64,000 bases of DNA from Antedon mediterranea (GCF_964355755.1 NC_092673.1:24867001-24931000); one strand, 5' to 3'; positions 21,635 through 34,215 are shown, counted from the stretch's first letter. Translations and numbers: made by a program. Notes: generated by a model from the sequence alone, not told the origin.

Positions 21635-23560
21635 TTAACATACAGCCATGTACGCTGAAAATAGAAAATGAATAACGTTAAACAGATCAACCAAAACTAA
21701 TAAAATAACAAATCCAACATTTGAAAAATCAACGTTTTTAAAGCTCTTTTTGGCTGATCAACGGATTGATTTGACATTTTTTAGGTATCATAATGTTTTT
21801 TTCTCATAACATATTTCTATTTCAAAGTTTTTCAATGATACAATTTAATATAAAGAAGTAACCAATTCATACCATGGAGAAATACTTAGTCTATGGTCAT
21901 CAATAAATTTGACTCATTAAAATGTAAACGCAAAACACAGAAATCTTACCTTGTCTGCAATCTGGTGGTACTGGTGTTTCAGTATTATCATCTTTCTTCT
22001 CTATTTCTTTCTGTATTTCGTTTCTTTCTTTCTGTATTTCGTTTCTTTCTTTCTCCTCTTCGTAATTCAATAAACATCCGATCAGTGTTCTTGAAGCTAG
22101 TATCTCCCAAACAGGATAACAGATATCTTTCATTTTAACATCTAAAAAATCGATAATAGGCATTCTGTTACTTTCTTACTCCGGACGTCTCCGAACCTAT
22201 ACAACCATTTTAAACAAAATTAAATTAATGGAGTGAGTGAGTGAGTGGCCGAGCGATTAAGACAATGTAACCCGTAATCCATAGCCCTTTGGCAACATTT
22301 GGTTTAAAGCTCACTCGCTCTATGATTCTGGTGGTAACCGGTCTTCGTGGATAAGAACTTTAAACCGTAGGTCCCGCCGTACGTGTACACACAATTATCA
22401 TGTGTAGGCTACCTTAAAGAACCTAGTACATCTTTCCAGACGAGTGGAGGATTACCCAGATGTACTAGCTCACACAGCCACTGTCGCGGACAGACGAAAT
22501 AGCGCTGTATGTGTTTAACAGCAATGACATGACGTAACTCTCGCGGGGAGTCGCATTGAGACGACAATGTTTGTGAAATTCGCTATTTTAAATACATTAA
22601 CATTAATTAATACATTGTTTTTTTATTTTTTTTTTATTTCTTTATTCTGATATAAAATCAATAGGATAAAAACACAAAAAAAGTACCGAGACGGCAAACC
22701 TATTTCCATTGTGGTCCATTGTGTTACCCAGGCAGAAGCCTGATGGAAGTGCAATCGTTCACAATCAGCTCGAATTTCGGTTCGATAAAAAACATTGCAA
22801 AAAATGGATTTAATGTTTAATTAATTTCGGATTCCGTACAGATAGATTTAAACCGGTGCGCTTGGTGCACAGTGGGCGGAGCGATTAGTCTGAAAGCCAT
22901 TCTATTAGGGAAAAAAGTACGAATTTTATCCAACCAAAATTTAACTTCTGCGCGCTCGAGAGAAAGTTTTTAAGATTGAAGCAGCGACAACGAATTCGAA
23001 ATATTAAAACTCATGACCAACAAGTAACAACAAGTTAGAAGTAAAAACGTTGACAATTTATTACATTAATTGGCTCAAAATCAAGTACAGAAGTAAGTAC
23101 GATACGGTATTCATCATCATCACGCATACTTATAACGAATCCACTTTCTCTCGGAAAGTTTATTTTTTAGGACTTTGGTTATAATAGAATTCTTTCCGTA
23201 CAATATTTTGTTTCAAATAGTTAACTATCATTATACGTATTAGAAATACGCCGAATGTTTTACAATTTTTTAGGTAGTTTATATCAGCTACCGTACTGCT
23301 TTTACGGAATTTCGAGAGCTTTTCTAACTTTCGTAAGTCCTTGATTGACACCGAAGTGTTTAAGGTGATATCGTGACTAGTGTTTCCGAACTTCCGACAG
23401 CATAACAAAATTAAAATAAGCTTCCCTCAAGAGAATTATAAAACAATTATAATTTACCTGCATTATTATTATGTATCCGGACGTTGTTTAAAATTCCAAA
23501 AGCATAACAACCGTTGATCATCAGCAAAAAAAGAGCAAATGCAATCATTCTGGTCCTCAT
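21635..23560 (-). CDS. L7: secreted four-cysteine peptide gene, intact
   Basis: Exons 23458-23560 (103 nt), 21950-22141 (192 nt), 21635-21654 (20 nt); 104 residues. Exon 1 is 6 nt longer than in L6: an added AATGCAG moves the donor, giving ...RIHNNNA. Signal MRTRMIAFALFLLMINGCYA. Exon 2: DVKMKDICYPVWEILASRTL, IGC, LLNYEEEKER, two KERNEIQ heptads, EIEKKDDNTETPVPP, DCRQ. Exon 3: YMAVC then stop, with the fourth cysteine as last residue. Framework C-x14-C-x38-C-x7-C. A tRNA-derived SINE sits in intron 1. Confidence 0.8.
22230..22565 (+). repeat. tRNA-derived SINE
   Basis: GTGGCCGAGCGATTAAGAC (A-box like tRNA-Ser/Leu) is followed about 60 nt later by GGTTTAAAGCTC (B-box like), then a tRNA-unrelated body with CGAGTGGAGGATTACCCAG. 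Lies in L7 intron 1, absent from L2 and L6. Confidence 0.6.
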
Positions 23561-23800
23561 TTTAGTTGATGTATAATGCAATACAAAGTGTAGAATAAAT
23601 TTCTCAGTAGAAGCAATACGCTGGAAATGGTGGATTTCACTAAGAAAAACTTTACTCTATCATCGTAAAAAATAATGTATAATTCAAACGAACGGAAGTG
23701 CCACGTGATGTGCAAATTTTCATAATGTAAATACTTATGTTTTATTATTATACCATGTTTGTCATAATAATTATCTTTTCTATTATTGATTTTAGGAAAT
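23561..23800 (-). promoter_or_regulatory. L7 upstream block with E-box
   Basis: CACGTG at 23702-23707, 142 bp before the ATG, with adjacent TTCGTTTGAATTATACATTA (TATA-like) and the shared leader. Confidence 0.45.
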
Positions 23801-23904
23801 CCGTTTACAGATTATCAAATCGAAATTGACGTAAAACAACACAATTATTTACAGTCTATTTATAGTTTGTCCGAACGATAGCACATACTTTTTTTCAGGA
23901 TTTA

Positions 23905-24050
23905 TAGTTTCACCACTACCACCAACACCATCAATGCCGCCAACAACAACTCCACCACCATCACCACCAACAAACACCACCAACACCACTAAAACCAACA
24001 CCAACTCCACCACCTCCAACACCGCCACCACCAACACCACCCCCATAACC
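23905..24050. repeat. CAC-rich microsatellite
   Basis: CACCACCAACAACACCACTAA-like units; in the spacer between L7 and L8. Confidence 0.8.
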
Positions 24051-24203
24051 AGCAAGTCGTTAAAGTTGGTTTCGAGCACTTTCGGTGACGACATTCAGTT
24101 CATCATTTAAGTTTCGTTATCAAATACTCTTTTCACCCACCCCACCATCCAACACTTTCAAACCCCAAACAAGATAAACGTGTAGGCCTATATAATAATT
24201 TAC

Positions 24204-24311
24204 AGTTATTCTGAACCGCAAAACGAATGTTGGTTGTGTTATTCCAAAAGCATAACAACCGTTATAATCATCAGCGAAAATAGAGCAAATGCAATCATTT
24301 CTGGTTCTTAT
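24204..24311 (-). pseudogene. L8: orphan, mutated exon 1
   Basis: Clear match to exon 1 (ATTGCATTTGCTCTATTTTC, GGTTGTTATGCTTTTGGAAT), but the start codon is ATA (24309-24311) and an extra A after AGAACCAGA shifts the frame. A donor (ACT|GTAAAT) survives. No exon 2 or 3 before the next gene, so this is a remnant. Confidence 0.75.
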
Positions 24312-24379
24312 TTGAGTGGATGTACACAGCAATACAATACTTCTCAGTTAAAGCAATACGCTGTAAATGGTCTGTTACA

Positions 24380-25060
24380 CTAAAACTGACTAAAAGTTTT
24401 AGTATTATTATTATTATTATTATTATTTATTGCCAAAAACCAGTTACAAACAAACAAAACACAGAAACTAAGGGAGTAGGCAGGAACCTAAAAGTGAACC
24501 TAATCACTATAACAAGAGTTCAGGTTCCGTACTCCCAAAGTAACAACAATGATATAAAATAAACTATATAAAAATATTTTTTTGTCCAATATCAATTATA
24601 CCATCTTGGTCATAATAATTGTGATTTTTATTATTAATAATTAGGAAATCTGTTTTACAGATTGTAAAATCGAAATTGAACTAAAATAACACAATCAGAG
24701 TCAGAATCAAATATTTATAGTTTTATAGTTTGTGATGTGTCCGGACGGTGTTTTCCAGGAATTTATATAGTGAAATTCCAGAAATTATGCGTTTTTTTAT
24801 TTTATGCAGTACACCTATTTTAGTATTGGGAGTTAAGTGTTGTAACTGGTGTATATAAACTACATTAAGGAAATACATATACCCATCCCCGTTAGATATA
24901 ATTAGGGGGACCGTGTATTCTGTTGAGACAATTTCCGTAATATAACAATTAAATGATTACAATTGCTTGTAAATCCGTCCAAAAATACGAGTGTGAAGGC
25001 ATGTCAGCGTCTGAACGGATATTTGTTCTGAATTGACAATAAATAGAGTAAACGAAAACA
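24380..25060. other. Spacer without recognised gene
   Basis: ATT microsatellite at 24401-24430 and AT-rich unique sequence. Confidence 0.45.
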
Positions 25061-25066
25061 GTATCA

Positions 25067-25072
25067 TTTATT
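25067..25072 (-). terminator. L9 poly(A) signal
   Basis: AATAAA in CTAAATAAATGATAC context, about 845 bp after the L9 stop. Confidence 0.45.
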
Positions 25073-25403
25073 TAGTTTTTATTAATATAAAAATTCACAA
25101 CCGTAATAGCATACTGCAGGAATGTAAAGCTTTACTGCAGAAACGTGAATGTAAAATCACAAGATTTCAATAATATTCTTAATAATTCATAAGAGTCGGC
25201 AAAACTTAGCAATGTATTCGATCGGTTGACTAAAACATCTAAATATTTCATTTTTGTCCAATATCAAAATCGCCTCCGAAACATATAAAACACTGTCAAA
25301 TCGACAAAGTACATGTACAGTAAAAATCAACTCAATTTTTAGAATTGTTTAGTAATCAAATATATTATAGTATTTCTGTTTATATAAAGGCCTACATAAT
25401 TTT

Positions 25404-25702
25404 CAAGAAAGGAGGACAAGAGGCACCGCAAGGACGTACCCAAGCGAGTTGACCAATGACAAGCGGCCACAGTTCTAATAATCCATCTCTTGTGATTGGT
25501 CAAATGACAACGCAGCGACGTATTTACGCAAAGTGCTGCATTGCGTAACCAGAGAAGTGGGAACCGATGACGCAACAGTGCTGCAAACATTGCAGGTTTG
25601 ATTTCACGAAGGCGGGGCAAAAACAATTATTGGGAGGGCATTTTCTTACGTTGCGTCGTTTGCGTTACGTTACGTCGCTAGTGGGAACCAAGCTTAAGCT
25701 TT
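25404..25702. mobile_element. GGTTCCCACTAG-type MITE (family d), composite/decayed
   Basis: Right end CGTCGCTAGTGGGAACCAAG followed by CTTAAGCTTTA; internal GCGACGTATTTACGC, GTGACAAGCGG and CATTTTCTTACGTTGCG segments shared with 27429-27645 and 27929-28105. Left end not clean. Lies in the L9 3' UTR. Confidence 0.6.
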
Positions 25703-25913
25703 ACTGAGTAGTAATTGTTATTATAAAAAGGTATTACAAAAGCTGATTAATTATTACCAATCATGTACAATGAGTACCATTTTGGTGCTGAGCATATTTC
25801 AACGATTTCACCATCGTTTTCACCATGATTTCACATTATAATTCTCGCGGCATCAGCAATGTTGATTGGTGCCACGTTGCCAAGTTGACATTTCAGATGA
25901 AATGAATTTAAAT

Positions 25914-27071
25914 CTATCGTTTACCACATGGAGCTGGGGCTGAAAAATCAAAAAAAAAAGTTGTCGGCTCATGAATAAATCAATTAATGCATTCAGCATT
26001 CATAATATGTTTAAAGCTCTACACTATAAAACTATATGTGAACAAAAATGTGATGTGATGAACACTACCGTATTTGGGCACATCACACTTTTTTGTCACT
26101 AACTAATTTTGATATTGTAGACAGACTTTAACAAACCATAAAATGACAAATTGATAATACTGTACATTCAAATGAAGCTATGAAACTATGAAAATATTTT
26201 TTCTTAAATAAATTATATTGCATGCAATTAATAAAATCGATTGATGCAGTTAATCTTAAGCCGTTTTTTTTTTCAGTAGGTGAATTTGTTTGCGATAATC
26301 GAAAGCGTCTGCTTATACACATGCGTATTAATGTTTCCATCTTTCAAATCCCTCTCTACGCATGCGTATAAGCTGACTCTTTCGATTCGCGCGAACAAAT
26401 TCGCCTAGTGGAAAATAGGCTTAATGCATTAACGTGTTCAAAATATTGAAATTTATTTACATACAGACACATTCCGGTTTCCCTCGTTTGAATGTTTTAT
26501 CCTTCTGTATTTTATTTCTTTCCTTCTGTATTTCATTTCTTTCTTTCTCATCTTCGTAATTCAATAAGCATTTCATCAACGTATTCGAAGTCAATATCTC
26601 CCAAACAGGATAACAAACATCATTTATTTTAACATCTGTAAAATACAATATCATCTGACTCATTTATAATTATCATTTTACTATTAGGCTATTTTAAATA
26701 ACTTATTTCGATATGTTATTTTTCTTCAGAAAAATGAGCCTGCGTCTCACGTGCCGTGCCTTGGTCTTGAATGGCTGATCAAAAGTACGTCGCAGGTAGC
26801 AAATATCATGCAATTTATAACAGCCCATCAATACCCACCCGCAAAAGTATGTATATAATAATTTACAATTATCCACAAACCTATTAATATTCCAAAAACC
26901 AAAACAGTTAATTTTGTTATCCATAAAACATCGTTCAATTTAATACATATCTCACCCAAAAATGTATAACTTACTATTATTTATCTCCACGTGGTAGAAA
27001 GGTAATCCAAAAGCATAACAACCGTTGCTAAGCAGCAAAAACAGAGCAAATGCAATCATTCTGGTCCTCAT
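25914..27071 (-). CDS. L9: secreted four-cysteine peptide gene, intact, compact
   Basis: Exons 26975-27071 (97 nt), 26465-26635 (171 nt), 25914-25939 (26 nt); 97 residues. Signal MRTRMIAFALFLLLSNGCYA, then FGLPFYHVEINN, a different N-terminal segment from L1-L7. Exon 2: NVKINDVCYPVWEILTSNTL, MKC, LLNYEDEKER, NEIQKERNKIQKD, then KRGKPECV. The donor used is T|GTATGT; the next codons would end at an in-frame TAA, so splicing here is inferred from phase and exon 3. Exon 3: PAPCGKR then stop. Framework C-x14-C-x32-C-x5-C. The C-terminal GKR could be trimmed and amidated, but that is speculation. Confidence 0.78.
26012..26130. mobile_element. Family a MITE, shortened, in L9 intron 2
   Basis: TAAAGCTCTACACTATAAAA on the left, TGATATTGTAGACAGACTTTA on the right with GGGCACATCACACTTTTTTG between. 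Confidence 0.65.
26257..26423. mobile_element. Family e MITE (TTTTCCACTAGGCGAA type), decayed
   Basis: Right end GAACAAATTCGCCTAGTGGA then AAATAGGCTTA; left end TAAGCCGTTTTTTTTTTCAG then GTGAATTTGTTTGCG. In L9 intron 2. Full copy at 38354-38714. Confidence 0.65.
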
Positions 27072-27320
27072 TTTAGTCGATGTACACAGCAATACAAAAT
27101 GTAGAATAAAGTAAACTTCTCAATTTAAGCAAAATGCTGTAAATGGTTAGTTTCACTAACTATACTCGGCCTCGCTAAAGTATTATACATTATTTAACGA
27201 ATATAAAAAATGCACGTGTTTTGGCATATGCATTTTCTATTTAATACGTAATTTCATCTCGTAAATGGTGTGTCTTATTATTATACCACCTTTTTCATCT
27301 TGGTATCTTAATTGAAATCA
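27072..27320 (-). promoter_or_regulatory. L9 upstream block with E-box
   Basis: CACGTG at 27213-27218, 142 bp before the ATG, followed by CATTTTTTATATTCG and the shared leader. Confidence 0.45.
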
Positions 27321-27428
27321 TCAATTGTTACTGGGGACATCCATTTTACTACAAACTATTATAAAAATAGCCGACCAATCAAAATTATAGGAAATATAAT
27401 AAGTGTTATTTAAGGTTTATCCCCAGCG

Positions 27429-27645
27429 TAAAGCGTGGTTCCCATTAGAACGCAACGCAGCGACGTATTGACACAAAGCGATGTATTGCGTAATTGCAAG
27501 TGGGAACCGACGTTCGACGCAACAGTGCTGCAAACATCTCAGGTTAGATTTCACGCAGGCGGGGGAAAACACAATTATTGGAACGGCATTTTCTTACGTT
27601 GCGTAGGTTGCGTTACGTTGCGTCGCTAGTGGGAACCAAGCTTTA
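27429..27645. mobile_element. Family d MITE
   Basis: TA-flanked; left AAAGCGTGGTTCCCATTAGA, right CGCTAGTGGGAACCAAGCTT. Internal GCAACAGTGCTGCAAAC. No coding capacity. Confidence 0.75.
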
Positions 27646-27818
27646 GTCAATATTATAACCGCTTCTGTATCGAGCATTGATATTGATGTTATCTAACGAA
27701 AACTGCATTATGTCCATCTGCCTAATTAACGATGTATGTGACATGATATTACGACGAACTGCCATGAGTAAGAAATCAAACAACATTGACAATATTTAAC
27801 TTTCACAATAGACAAATA

Positions 27819-27824
27819 TTTATT
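27819..27824 (-). terminator. L10 poly(A) signal
   Basis: AATAAA in GCAAAATAAATATTTG context, about 640 bp after the L10 stop. Confidence 0.5.
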
Positions 27825-27928
27825 TTGCACCAACATTTAAATAACAAAATTACATATTGATTAAACATTAAATATCAGCTAATTTGAACTTGAATCAATG
27901 ATTTTAAAGACTAAAGAAAGAGCATGAC

Positions 27929-28105
27929 TAAAGCTTGGTTCCCACTAGAACGTAACGCAAGCACGTAAATGCAACGCAAGTGAATTGACCAATCACAAGC
28001 GATGGCTTATTCGCTTGTGATTGCTAACTGTCCATAACATCTCTTGTCATTGGTTACGTTGCGTTTACGTCCTTGCGTTGCGTCGCTAGTGGGAACCACG
28101 CTTTA
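27929..28105. mobile_element. Family d MITE, complete hairpin version
   Basis: TA-flanked; AAAGCTTGGTTCCCACTAGA on the left and CGCTAGTGGGAACCACGCTT on the right; 177 bp. In the L10 3' UTR. Confidence 0.8.
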
Positions 28106-28460
28106 CTGCGGAGCAGAGCAATCATATTATTGGTTTCGTATTCATTATGACATATACGTGTCTATCGCGATCCACAAAAATGTCAACTCTTTTACAAGGA
28201 GATGGAATACTGTATTTTGAATATAACTTTCACGTGATACCAATTTAGGCAAGGATATACGAAGTGTGTAAAAACAACAAAATAGACTGAGGTAAAACAA
28301 ATACATAAAACAGATAAAACAATACGTGATAGGTACTATCGTGGTGTTGAGCGTCATTCAGCAATTTACGTTTTCACCGTGGTTCAAACAGTAATTGTAC
28401 TGTACTAGTGGTATTCCAGTGGCCTATGATGTGTTGCTGCAACGTTAAATGGATTTAAAT

Positions 28461-29521
28461 CTATCGTTTAGGACATAAAACTGAGCCTGAAAAAAAAAAT
28501 CATCAATCGAAAATTTATAGCAATTACATTCATTTTTTCCAGGCACCTGCCTTTATTTCATCTGTAGGCCATGGGCCCATAGATTTACATTATATACAGT
28601 AAGGTTGACTCTCTCCTATTTACAATACATTGACAGATTAACATAAGCATTTACATCTGTTAGTAGTTAGTTAGTAAATAAATAAAATAAATAATTCAGT
28701 TTAGTTCAGTTCATCACAAAAATAAATAAATCAAATTATTTATATATGTATAAAATCAAATAAACCACATGCTCTTATACATTATATTTGATTTGAAGTT
28801 ATTCAATAATATAATTAATAACGATTTCTTTTTCAAGGATAATTATAATCAATTGTAAACGCAAATCACTAGAAATCTTACTTTGGCATGTTGGTTTTTT
28901 TCTTTTCTCCACTATTTCTTTTATTTCTTTCTGTATTTCGTTTCTTTCTTTCTGTATTTCATTCCTTTCCTTCTCGTCTTCGTAGTTCAATAAACATCTC
29001 GTCAACGTTTTTGAAGTCAATATCTCCCAAACTGGGTAACATATATCATGAATTTTAACATCTGTAAATACAATTTAAAAAATTACAAATAATGTTATTT
29101 GAATGATTAATATTCATTGATTTCGTTTTTTATTCTTCAGAAAAATTTGCTGACTAAATTTAAAAGTACGTGGGTTGCTGAATATTTTGTTATCCATCAA
29201 ATATAATCAAACTCGTCTCAACCTCCCCCACCAGCCAACCCCCACCCCAAATAACAATCGTAGTATGCCTACTGTATATATTAAGTTTCCATTATCCATA
29301 AACCTATTCGTATTAAAAAGCAGAACAACTGATGATTGTGTCCATAAAACATAGTCCAACTCTTCCTATCCACCCCACCAACCTTTCATCCGAAAAATCG
29401 TAACTTAAATAATTTAAAATTTACCATTATTTAAATCCACCTGGTAGAACGGTAATCCAAAAGCATAACAACCGTTGCTAAGCAGCAAAAACAGAGAAAA
29501 TGCAATCATTCTGGTTCTCAT
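28461..29521 (-). CDS. L10: secreted four-cysteine peptide gene, intact
   Basis: Exons 29425-29521 (97 nt), 28882-29061 (180 nt), 28461-28486 (26 nt); 100 residues. Signal MRTRMIAFSLFLLLSNGCYA, then FGLPFYQVDLNN. Exon 2: DVKIHDICYPVWEILTSKTL, TRC, LLNYEDEKER, two KERNEIQ heptads extended by EIKEIVEKRKK, PTCQ. Exon 3: SVLCPKR then stop. Framework C-x14-C-x35-C-x5-C. The linker is continuous Glu/Lys/Ile heptad text and could form an amphipathic helix. Sister of L9 by exon 1, intron lengths and exon 2. Confidence 0.8.
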
Positions 29522-29765
29522 TTTAGTCGATGTACACAGCAATACAAAATGTTGAATAAAGTAAACTTCTCAATTTAAGCAATACGCTGGAAATGGTGGA
29601 TTTCACTAACTATACTCGGTCACGCTAATGCATTATTCAAACGAGTAGGCCTATAAAAAATGCACGTGCTTCGGCATATGCATTTTCTATTTACTATACG
29701 TAATTTCATCTCGTAAATGCTGTGTCTTATTATTATTATTATTATTATACCACCTTTTTTATCGT
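29522..29765 (-). promoter_or_regulatory. L10 upstream block with E-box
   Basis: CACGTG at 29663-29668, 142 bp before the ATG, in nearly the same sequence as L9 (GCATTTTTTATAGGCC). An ATT microsatellite lies at about 29725-29748. Confidence 0.45.
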
Positions 29766-29886
29766 GTTGTTTGTCTTAATTGAAATCATCATTATTATCA
29801 TATTTATAGGACATTCATTTTACTACAAACTACTATAGAATTAATCAAACTTTTAGGAAATGTATTTGCAATTTTTGAAGTGTTAT

Positions 29887-30212
29887 TTTAAGATGTATTG
29901 TCCCCCAAAAACCTGAAAATGAAGATTAATTAAATCAGACTTTGAATATGTTATTTGTAGTTTTTAATAAAGTTAATCACTTCAGTAGAAAAACAAATGA
30001 AAACGTTTTTTTTTTTACTTACAAAATGACAAAATAAATTTTGGCAGCCAATTTGACTATTGTTTGCTTTAAATTACATTTTTTCAGGTAAATACATTTT
30101 TTTTCGAACCATTGTTTGATCAAAGTGGATAACTATTATGTTACATTAAAATGGCATATTCAACGAAAATTTTGTTCAGAATTATTTTTTCACGGGGACA
30201 ATACATCTTTAA
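29887..30212. mobile_element. Family b MITE, both ends clear
   Basis: TTAAGATGTATTGTCCCCCA on the left, GGGGACAATACATCTTTAA on the right; 326 bp, non-coding. Confidence 0.8.
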
Positions 30213-30392
30213 GGTTTATGCCCAACGTAAGGTCTCGCCTGAAGGTGGTATCGCCAACAAACTGTATACACATTTTAGGAATCAGCCATTGAAATGACAA
30301 TCTGCGCACTGTGTCATGAGTAACATATTGACGATGATGAAAATGTGTTTTTAACCAGAACAATATTGACAAAAGTTGAATTAAGAATACTA

Positions 30393-30398
30393 TTTATT
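30393..30398 (-). terminator. L11 poly(A) signal
   Basis: AATAAA in ACAAATAAATAGTATT context. It lies 2.7 kb past the L11 stop because a LINE sits in between. Confidence 0.45.
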
Positions 30399-30659
30399 TG
30401 TACTAAAAGATAATATGTAATATTTAAATGTAGTTTAAAACCATGGCCATCATGGTAACTCTAATACCCATGCTTAGCAAAAATACAAATACAATTTACG
30501 CGTTAATTTACGATATGTTAAAAGTTATAACGACATTTTAAACTTATAATATACTGCAGTGAACTACCACGGATAATAATTGATACAATATGCCTTCATT
30601 GTTGTTGATATTGAAGGCGGTATAATACTTAGGAAACAACAATAGGGCCTACAGTTACT

Positions 30660-32908
30660 CCAATTCAATAGACATTTATTTACAAAATCTGAATACATAC
30701 AGTAGGAAAACCAGAAACAGGATTGTACAGAATTATAAAAGTATATCAGAAAATGAAGGCAAAAGCCCTGAAAGATGTTTGTAACATCTTGTGTTGGGTG
30801 AGCCTTAACACAAATAAAAAAAGAAAAGAAATGCATTGAAGAAAATCATAATAAATTTCATAATCTAAAATATGAATCACAGAAAAAAAAAATCTGTTGG
30901 TACTGCAGATCGAGACATGACCGATTAATAAATATTTAATAAGTAGAAAAGGTGTATTTTTTTAATTTTGAGAGAAGTATCTTAGGGGAAGCAGATTTTA
31001 AAATGGAGGGTGGTAGGTTGTTCCATAGGGTGGGTCCAGAGTATCGAATGTTATGTTGGAAAGAATTTGTTCTATGGGAGGGTATGGATAATTTATTTTT
31101 AGTACGTGTGTGATGGGAATGATAGAAGGAATTGGAAGTAAATAGATAACAAAGATGGTGAGGAAGGATGTTGTTTAAGGCAGAGTAGATAAAAATGGTT
31201 TGTTGAATTAAATTGATATCATTAAGTTTGATGAGATTAAGATTTGAAAATAAATGAGAGGAATGGGAAAGCGGAGGCGCGCCAGATATAATTCTGATAG
31301 CCTTCTTTTGGAGGGTATGCAATTTATCAAGGTTTGTGGGGTATGTGTTGCACCAAACAATATTATAATAACTCAAATAGGGAAGAATCATAGAGCAATA
31401 CAGGATGCGTAGGATAATAGGGGTAAATATGAAGACAAACGAAAAATAATACCAAGGCTTTTGGAAATTTCGTTTTCAGTTACACTAATGTGTGTTTTCC
31501 ACGTCAGGCCAGAGTCAAGATGGACACCTAAGAATTTTGCTGATTGAACAGAGGGGATGTTTATATTTTCAATGGTATGGAAAGTGACGGGTCAACATTT
31601 TTTAACTTCTGGGGAGTCCCAAACAGGATGAAGTTGCATTTTTTATGGTTTATAGAAAGTTTATTAGCAGCAAAGTATTGGGACAACATCTCTAGGTGGG
31701 AGTTGTTAGTATTAAACAGAGTTTGGATTTCAGGGTGAGAATAGGTGACAGTTGTGTCGTCAGCGTATAGGTAAAAATCAAGTAGGCCTAATGAGGAAGA
31801 AAGATAGATATCGTTAATGTACAGAATAAATAAAAGGGGACCGAGTAAGGAGCCTTGGGGAACACCACAAGTTACATGATTGAAATTAGAGATTGAATTG
31901 GAGAATTTTGTGCTTTGGACACGATTAGAGAGGTAACTTTTGAAGAGATTTAATGCAGGGCCACGGATTCCATAGTGAGATAATTTGAATAAGAGTATAA
32001 TATTGTGATCAATTGTATCGAAAGCCTTGGAGAGGTCTATAAAAATTCCTAATGTGAGGTGACGGTCTTCGAAACCATCAACAATTTTATTAGTTAGGTC
32101 GATTAGAGCAGATGCAGTATTGTGGCTTTTTCTGAAACCAAATTGTTTTTTGTAGAGAATGTTGTATTTATTTTTGAATGAGGACGTACGTTCATAAATC
32201 ACTCTCTCCAAGGCTTTCGAGAAAATTGAAAGAATTGAGATAGGACGATAGTTGGAGAGATCAGATTTGTTTCCGGACTTATAAATAGGTGTAACGCGCG
32301 CTATCTTCATCCTGTCTGGGAACACACCATTAGTTAAAACAAGATTAAAAATATGGGATAAAGGGAAGGAGATCAAATTGGCGACATATTTAATGGGTTT
32401 AGTTTTAAAATCGTCAATGCCAGGGGATTTGTTTGTTTCAAAGGATGTGATAATTTTTATAACTTCCGTCTCATCAACTGGATTAAGAAATAAAGAATTA
32501 TGAGTTGGATTTGGCAGAAAGTCTTTAACTGAGTTGTTCACATGGGGAATTTTGTTAGCAAGGGAGGGACCGATTTCTACAAAGTATTTGTTAAAAGCAT
32601 TACATATTGTATTGGGATCTTTAGTCAGTTCACCGTTACAGTTGATAGAGATATCAGAGTTTCGATTATTGGGGTTTTTGAGTAGTGAATTGATGGTTTT
32701 CCAGGTTGCCTTGATATTATTTTTATGTTTAATGAAAGTGTCCTTGTAATGTAATTTTTTAGCCAGTTTGACCAAAATATTTAGTTTATTGCGAAATTTT
32801 TTGTATGTTTTTTCATTGGCGACAGAAGGACAGTGGAGGAATTTAGAATAAAGTTTGTGTTTATATTTAACTGAATTTAGCAATCCATTAGTCATCCAGG
32901 ACTTTATT
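30660..32908 (-). mobile_element. 5'-truncated LINE (L2/CR1-like) with nearly intact reverse transcriptase, inside the L11 3' UTR
   Basis: Frame 32895-31561 gives WMTNGLLNSV, NYRPISILSIFSKALERVIY, IDLSKAFDTIDH, GVPQGSLLGPLLF and the catalytic YADD followed by TTVTYSH. After one frame disruption between 31561 and 31391, frame 31391-30936 gives LHTLQKKAIRIISG and SGPTLWNNLPPS, the usual C-terminus. The 3' UTR runs to about 30660, ending near AATAAATGTCTATTGAATTG. The 5' side ends at an A/T-rich tract (32909-32945). Endonuclease missing. Same strand as L11. Confidence 0.8.
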
Positions 32909-33111
32909 TTATTTATTTTATTTTATTTTATTTATTTTTTTTTATTTTTGGAGGGGAAAGTGTTTATTATAATAAAGTGATTTTAATTTATTGTCAACAT
33001 TTTTATATCCGAATGACTAACAAAACACAAATAGATGCCTTCATGAGTATCTGAATATCTGTATATGTATATACTCAATATCAGTATAGTTGCTGTGGTG
33101 AATATCTTCCG

Positions 33112-34215
33112 TTAACATAGACCAGTGACTGAAATATTACAGAAAAAATACAAAAGATTCAATCCACATTGTGAATATTAATCAACAAATAATATCGATC
33201 GAACAGCCATAAATTTCGTTAAGCTATAATATGATTTAATGAGGTTATTGTTTCAAAATTCATTCATTCAATGAAATAAAGAACGATTATTTAAAGTTCT
33301 TCAATTATTCTCATATTTGTTGCTGTAATCATATTGAAACTAAACTATAATTAATAAAGGTAAAATCAAATATTGCATCTTGTACATGGGTCACATTTAA
33401 ATGAATTCAATGCCCTAATAATGCTATGTAATTAATTTAAACTTTTAAAACAATAGAAAAAAATCACTAATCTTCACTGAATCAACTGTGAGTATTTACA
33501 AGCAAAAATATACTTACAGTTGCACCCCGGTTCGTTTCGTTTAATTGATTCGTTTGGTTGACCCTTTCCCTTCGGTATTATTTCCTTCGGTATTTCGTTT
33601 CTTTCTTTCTGTATTTCATTCCTTTCTTTCTCCTCTTCGTAATTCAATAAACATCCGATCAGTGTTCTTGAAGCCAGTATTTCCGAAACAGGATAACACA
33701 TATTATTCTTTTCAACATCTAAAAAATACAATATTAATTATTACAAAATATAACAATAAAATTAATGTATTATTATTATGAATGTTACTGTTATTACAAA
33801 TAATATTCATTTCGAAATGTTCTTTTCTTCTTCAGAAAAATGGGTTTTCGTCCCAAGTGCAGTATCCATGCCTTGGTGTTGACTGGCTGATTACAACTAC
33901 GTGATAGACAGATATTTCTTTGTATCTTCTACCTCATCTCAGCCCACCAGCCAACCCCCACAACCGCCAAAAAATCAAACATTGTAAGTATATAACAATT
34001 TACTATCTTCCAAAAACTTAACCAAACGTATTCTAAAAACCAGAAAAAATTTGATTATCAGAAATTATTGTCCAATACTTCTCTACCACCCACATGAAGA
34101 AAAGAAAATCTTAAATTTATAATTTACCATTATTTATCTCAACGTGGTAGAAAGGTAATACAAAAGCAAAACATCCGTTAATCAGCATGAAAACAACAAT
34201 CATTCCGGTCCTCAT
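33112..34215 (-). CDS. L11: secreted four-cysteine peptide gene, intact
   Basis: Exons 34128-34215 (88 nt), 33518-33718 (201 nt), 33112-33128 (17 nt); 101 residues. Exon 1 is 9 nt shorter within the signal peptide (MRTGMIVVFMLINGCFA), then FVLPFYHVEINN. Exon 2: DVEKNNMCYPVSEILASRTL (the usual Trp after PV is Ser), IGC, LLNYEEEKER, NEIQ/NEIP heptads, a long basic tail with GKGQPNESIKRN, EPGCN. Exon 3: TGLC then stop. Framework C-x14-C-x42-C-x5-C, the longest linker in the array. Its 3' UTR contains a LINE. Confidence 0.78.
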
